From an uncultured Collinsella sp. (GTDB lineage Bacteria; Actinomycetota; Coriobacteriia; Coriobacteriales; Coriobacteriaceae), in the NCBI GenBank assembly GCA_900542235.1, contig UQNB01000016.1, positions 1-32,404 on the forward strand: DNA of 32,404 bases. The letters are read 5' to 3'. Below are positions 29,445 to 32,404 of this stretch, one piece after another. Position numbers and translations under genes: made by a program. Below the pieces are notes generated by a model. That model searched no databases and was not told the DNA's origin. It saw nothing but the letters and a program-made list of their open reading frames with translations. Positions within the stretch are counted from its first letter, which is position 1. The number at the start of each line of letters is the position of its first letter.

Positions 29445-30142
29445 CGGCCGGCCTCCTCGACGATGTTGACGAAATTCTTAAGGATGCGCTGACCCAGCGC
29501 GGAGGATTTCTCGGGATGGAACTGGCAGCCCCACACGTTGCCATGGCGCACGATGCATGGGAAGCTCCGCGTATAGTGCGTGCGCGCCAGCACATCGGCG
29601 GCATCGGCGTCGTCGGCCACCGCGTAGCTGTGGGTGAAGTACATATTGGCGCCCTCGGTAAAACCGGCGAGCAGCGGATCGGCCGCACCGGTGGGCGTCA
29701 TGTGTACCTGGTCCCAGCCCACATGCGGCACCTTCAGGCGACTCGATTCCAAGCGCGTGCACGAGCCACGCATAATACCCAGGCCATCGACCCAGGGGCC
29801 GCCGACCCGCTCGGAGGCATCGTCGTCCGCGTCCGCGCCCTCGTCCGCAGGCACGCCCTCGTTGCCGCGCTCAAAAAATAGCTGAAGGCCCAGACAGATA
29901 CCGAGCAGTGGAGTTCCGGCGGCGACGGCATCGAGCACCGCGTCCGCCTCGCCGCTCTGGCGCATAAAGGCAATCGCGTCATAGAACGCGCCCACGCCCG
30001 GGATGACCAGGCCGTCGGCATTGCGGATCTGCTCCGGATCGTCCGATGTGCAGGCGGCGGCACCGGCGCGCGCAAGCCCGCGCGCAACGCTCGACAAGTT
30101 GCCCTTGTGGTAGTCGACCACCACGACCTTCGGTTCGCCCAC
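29441..30142 (-). CDS. hisH: Imidazole glycerol phosphate synthase, glutaminase subunit HisH
   Basis: HisH is the class I glutamine amidotransferase that supplies ammonia to HisF. The nucleophile is Cys83 in GTPLLGICLGLQLFF, and the catalytic His/Glu are in FHPEKSS. KVPHVGWDQVHM and YFTHSYAV are family motifs. No ATG suits; a GTG at 30142 lies 5 bases after AGGAGG and directly precedes GEPKVVVVDYHKGNL, so GTG is taken (233 aa). An acidic low-complexity insert (about residues 96-113, PADEGADADDDASE) follows the nucleophile elbow and is unusual for the family. hisB ends 46 bases upstream across a small hairpin. Confidence 0.95.
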   Translation of the reverse strand: MGEPKVVVVDYHKGNLSSVARGLARAGAAACTSDDPEQIRNADGLVIPGVGAFYDAIAFMRQSGEADAVLDAVAAGTPLLGICLGLQLFFERGNEGVPADEGADADDDASERVGGPWVDGLGIMRGSCTRLESSRLKVPHVGWDQVHMTPTGAADPLLAGFTEGANMYFTHSYAVADDADAADVLARTHYTRSFPCIVRHGNVWGCQFHPEKSSALGQRILKNFVNIVEEAGR

Positions 30143-30154
30143 GCGACCCTCCTT

Positions 30155-30191
30155 TTCCCCATTCAAAACCTGTCCCTTTTTTGGCAGGTTA
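30155..30191 (-). promoter_or_regulatory. Small hairpin between hisB and hisH
   Basis: On the minus strand CCTGCC-AAAAAA-GGGACAGG is followed by TTTTGAATGGGG. The stem has one bulge and a short T-run, so it is a weak terminator or processing site inside the operon. GGGACAGGTTxT also matches the GGGGACAGGTTAC motif near 3290. Confidence 0.45.
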
Positions 30192-30776
30192 CAGCGATCC
30201 CTTGGTGCTGGGGATGCCCTGCACGCGGGGATCGAGCTCGCAGGCGCGGCGCATCGTGCGGCCCACGGCCTTAAAGGCGGCCTCGATAATGTGATGCGAG
30301 TTGCCGCCCGCCAGCTCGCGCACGTGCAGCGTGAGCTTGGCGTCGCGCGCAAAGGCGTAGAAGAACTCGACGGCCAGCTCGGTATCGAAGCTGCCCACGC
30401 GCTCGGTCGGCACGGGCAGCTCGCAGTAAGCCTGCCCGCGGCCCGAAATATCAACAGCAGCCATCACAAGCGTCTCGTCCATGGCGATCGCCGCGTCGGC
30501 AAAGCGCGTAATGCCCGCCTTGTCGCCCAGCGCCTGGCAAAACGCCTCGCCCAGCACAATACCCGTGTCCTCGACGGTGTGGTGCGCATCGACCTCCACG
30601 TCGCCCACCGCGTGCACCGTCAGATCGAACAGACCATGGCGGCCAAAAGCGTTGAGCATGTGGTCGAAAAACGGCACGCCGGTCGAGATATCGCACACGC
30701 CGCTTCCGTCCAAGTCGAGCTTTACGACAATGTCGGTCTCGCCCGTCTTGCGGGTTACCTCGGCATAGCGGTCCAT
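30189..30776 (-). CDS. hisB: Imidazoleglycerol-phosphate dehydratase HisB (monofunctional)
   Basis: HisB dehydrates IGP to imidazole-acetol phosphate. The 195-aa protein has the two manganese motifs DAHHTVEDTGIVLGEA and NSHHIIEAAFKA. It also shows GVPFFDHMLNAFGRHGLFDL and an end GIPSTKGSL typical of the family. It carries no N-terminal histidinol-phosphatase domain, unlike E. coli HisB (355 aa). Its ATG follows directly on the hisC stop. Confidence 0.97.
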   Translation of the reverse strand: MDRYAEVTRKTGETDIVVKLDLDGSGVCDISTGVPFFDHMLNAFGRHGLFDLTVHAVGDVEVDAHHTVEDTGIVLGEAFCQALGDKAGITRFADAAIAMDETLVMAAVDISGRGQAYCELPVPTERVGSFDTELAVEFFYAFARDAKLTLHVRELAGGNSHHIIEAAFKAVGRTMRRACELDPRVQGIPSTKGSL

Positions 30777-31892
30777 CTACATCTCCTCCTTCACCAGCGC
30801 GGCAAACGCAGCCAGCATCTCGTCGTTTTCCTGCGGGGTACCCACGGTAATGCGTAGGCAGTCCGCGAGCCCCGGCGCGTAGCTAAAGTCGCGCACCAAA
30901 ATCGAATACTCGTCGCGCAGACGCTCGCGCACGCGCGTGGCATGCGGCGTGCGCACGAGCACAAAGTTCGCCGCGCTCGGCCACGCCTCCACGGGCAGAC
31001 CCTCGGCAGCCATTGCGCGCAGGGCACACAGTTCGCGCTCGCGCTCGGATGCAACCTGTGCCACCACGGGCGCGTACGCATCGCGGGCACGCACGCAGGC
31101 AAGCGCGGCGGCCTGGCTCAGCACATTGACCGAATAGATCTGGCGAATCGCCGCAAACACATCGATGACCTCGGGCGCCGCGATCACATAGCCCAGACGC
31201 GTGCCGGCAGCGCCAAACGCCTTGGACAGCGTATGCAGAATCACCAGGTTGGGATGCTCGGCGATAAGCCCCTGCGCCGTGGTAGCCGCGCCAAACGAAT
31301 CGTCCGCAAACTCAACGTAGGCCTCGTCGACCATGACCATGCCGGGGCACGCATCGCACAGGGCCGCGACAGAGTCGAGCGGTGCCACGTCGCCCGTGGG
31401 GTTGTTGGGCGAAGTCACGATGGCCAGGCTGCACTCCGGCGCCGCGGCAAGCACGGCTGCCTGGTCGAGCTCAAAGCTCGCCGGGTCGCGCCACACGTCG
31501 CGCACCTCGGTCTGACAGAGCGATGCAAAGAACGCGTACTCGCTAAAGCACGGCGGGCAGTTGAGCAGGGTCCGCCCCGCGCCGCCAAACGCCAGCAGGT
31601 AGTTATAGAGCAGCTCATCGCCGCCGTTTCCCACGCAAATATTCTCACGCGCCACGCCATGCCAGGCAGCAAGCTCATCGCGCAGCTCGTTGGACATGGG
31701 ATCGGGGTAGCGGTTGAGCGGCGTGGCAGCCAAAGCCGCGTCGATCGCCTCGCGCACGCCGGCCGGCACGGGATAGGTGTTCTCGTTGGCCGAAAGGTTG
31801 ATGCGCGTGGGCGTAAAGTTAGGATCGTAGGGCTCGATGCCGGCCAAGTAGGGCTGGACGAGCTCCTTCATGCGCGGCGTGAGTTCGGCCAT
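30777..31892 (-). CDS. hisC: Histidinol-phosphate aminotransferase HisC
   Basis: HisC transaminates imidazole-acetol phosphate to histidinol phosphate using PLP. The 371-aa fold-type I enzyme has INLSANENTYP, RYPDPMSNELRDELA, VGNGGDELL, SPNNPTGDV, VDEAYVEFA, and the PLP lysine motif LHTLSKAFGAAGTRLGYVIA, ending DCLRITVGTPQENDEMLAAF. The ATG at 31892 lies 1 base from the hisD stop codon with GGGGAGG upstream. The frame continuing to 31952 overlaps hisD and is not needed. Confidence 0.97.
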   Translation of the reverse strand: MAELTPRMKELVQPYLAGIEPYDPNFTPTRINLSANENTYPVPAGVREAIDAALAATPLNRYPDPMSNELRDELAAWHGVARENICVGNGGDELLYNYLLAFGGAGRTLLNCPPCFSEYAFFASLCQTEVRDVWRDPASFELDQAAVLAAAPECSLAIVTSPNNPTGDVAPLDSVAALCDACPGMVMVDEAYVEFADDSFGAATTAQGLIAEHPNLVILHTLSKAFGAAGTRLGYVIAAPEVIDVFAAIRQIYSVNVLSQAAALACVRARDAYAPVVAQVASERERELCALRAMAAEGLPVEAWPSAANFVLVRTPHATRVRERLRDEYSILVRDFSYAPGLADCLRITVGTPQENDEMLAAFAALVKEEM

Positions 31893-31893
31893 G

Positions 31894-32404
31894 TTAGGCC
31901 TCCCCGCCGGTCGCGCCAGCGCCATCCGAGCCTGCAGCCGCCAGGTCCACACCCTCGGCGACCGTCGCCACAGCGTCGCCCGGCCAGGCGACCTTGGTCA
32001 GGTCGGCCGCGGCCAGTGACCCGACGCTCACGGCATCCTCGCCCTGCTCCAGCACGCGACGACGCAGGGCGGCAGAGAGCGCGTGCGCCCACAGGCCCTC
32101 GGCCTCGGCCAGGCGCTGCGTAGCGGGAGCATCAGAGAGCAGGCCTTCGGGCGTATAGCAAATGACACTCGAGCGCTTAACGAACTCTTCGACCGAAAGC
32201 GGGTTGGAGAACATGGCCGTGCCGCCGGTCGGCAGCGTGTGGTTGGGGCCGGCAACATAATCGCCGAGCGGCTCGGAGCTCCAAGCGCCCACAAAGATGG
32301 CGCCGGCGTTGCGAATGCCGCCAAGCAGGCCCATCGCATCCTTGCAGTGCAGCTCCAGGTGCTCGGGCGCCACGGTGTTCACGGCCTCGACGGCGGCAGC
32401 CATA
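31894..32404 (-). CDS. hisD: Histidinol dehydrogenase HisD, C-terminal part (runs off the window)
   Basis: HisD oxidises histidinol to histidine in two NAD-dependent steps with zinc. About 170 C-terminal residues are present. Motifs are VNTVAPEHLELHCKDA, AGAIFVGAWSSEPLGDYVAGPNHTLPTGGTAMFSNPLSVEEFVKRSSVI and RLAEAEGLWAHALSAALRR. The latter normally ends near the C-terminus, but here about 50 further Ala/Gly/Asp-rich residues follow (ending GSDGAGATGGEA). The 5' part lies beyond 32404, so the start is not visible. Confidence 0.95.
   Translation of the reverse strand, partial: MAAAVEAVNTVAPEHLELHCKDAMGLLGGIRNAGAIFVGAWSSEPLGDYVAGPNHTLPTGGTAMFSNPLSVEEFVKRSSVICYTPEGLLSDAPATQRLAEAEGLWAHALSAALRRRVLEQGEDAVSVGSLAAADLTKVAWPGDAVATVAEGVDLAAAGSDGAGATGGEA

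Noticed and set aside
30942..32123. A 393-codon open frame on the + strand
   Set aside because: Antisense to hisC and hisD; no motif.
1..32404. CRISPR array, prophage, IS transposase or restriction system
   Set aside because: No regularly spaced direct repeats, no integrase, transposase or phage structural motif, and no methylase motif was seen in any plausible reading frame.

Overview
The window looks like chromosomal DNA from a high-GC actinobacterium, most likely class Coriobacteriia (Collinsella or a relative). This is inferred from protein style, strong G/C third-position bias, the run mazG, eno, ftsB/divIC-like, ppx (also found in Mycobacterium), and intergenic spaces full of inverted repeats. 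No database search was possible, so genus is a guess. Almost all of it is housekeeping; no phage, IS transposase, CRISPR array or toxin island was seen. The unusual content lies between genes.

Layout. 1-3106: a 130-bp palindrome, then pcrA/uvrD helicase (-). 3463-5310: uppP (-), with a TTG start and an acidic insert, divergent from a universal stress protein gene (+). 5333-7057: an intramembrane-sensing (BceRS/GraRS-type) two-component pair (-). 7237-9657: an unrecognised 243-aa protein and purH (both -). 9935-12660: a GNAT acetyltransferase (+) convergent with a DUF2207 membrane protein (-). 12661-14179: a structured spacer and a probably leaderless gluQ (+). 14195-15245: a metallophosphoesterase and a small two-helix membrane protein (-). 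15406-15589: a MITE-like element. 15800-18410: a DUF4342-like protein and a second OmpR/HK pair (+). 18486-19159: an orphan galactitol-type PTS IIB and a VOC protein (-). 19323-20062: a TPR-like membrane-anchored protein and tRNA-Leu(UAA) (+), followed by a structured repeat carrying copies of the tRNA 3' end.

20385-25794 is transcribed on the minus strand: orphan larC2-like domain, yfcE, mazG, terminator; eno, terminator; ftsB/divIC-like, ppx. 26160-27071 is a PHP-domain phosphatase (+), tail to tail with the histidine operon. 27074-32404 is hisD(partial)-C-B-H-A-F-I-E (-), tightly packed except for a 147-nt spacer between hisF and hisI that can form a long hairpin.

How the genes fit together: the his operon covers imidazole-glycerol-phosphate synthesis through histidinol dehydrogenase, but its hisB encodes only the dehydratase. 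The adjacent PHP protein is the natural candidate for the missing histidinol-phosphatase. PurH recycles the AICAR released by HisFH. UppP, the two-component systems, DUF2207, DUF4342 and the FtsB/DivIC-like protein relate to the envelope or division. The observations most worth a second look are the tRNA-Leu-associated structured element, the in-operon hairpin between hisF and hisI, and the set of long perfect inverted repeats in intergenic spaces.
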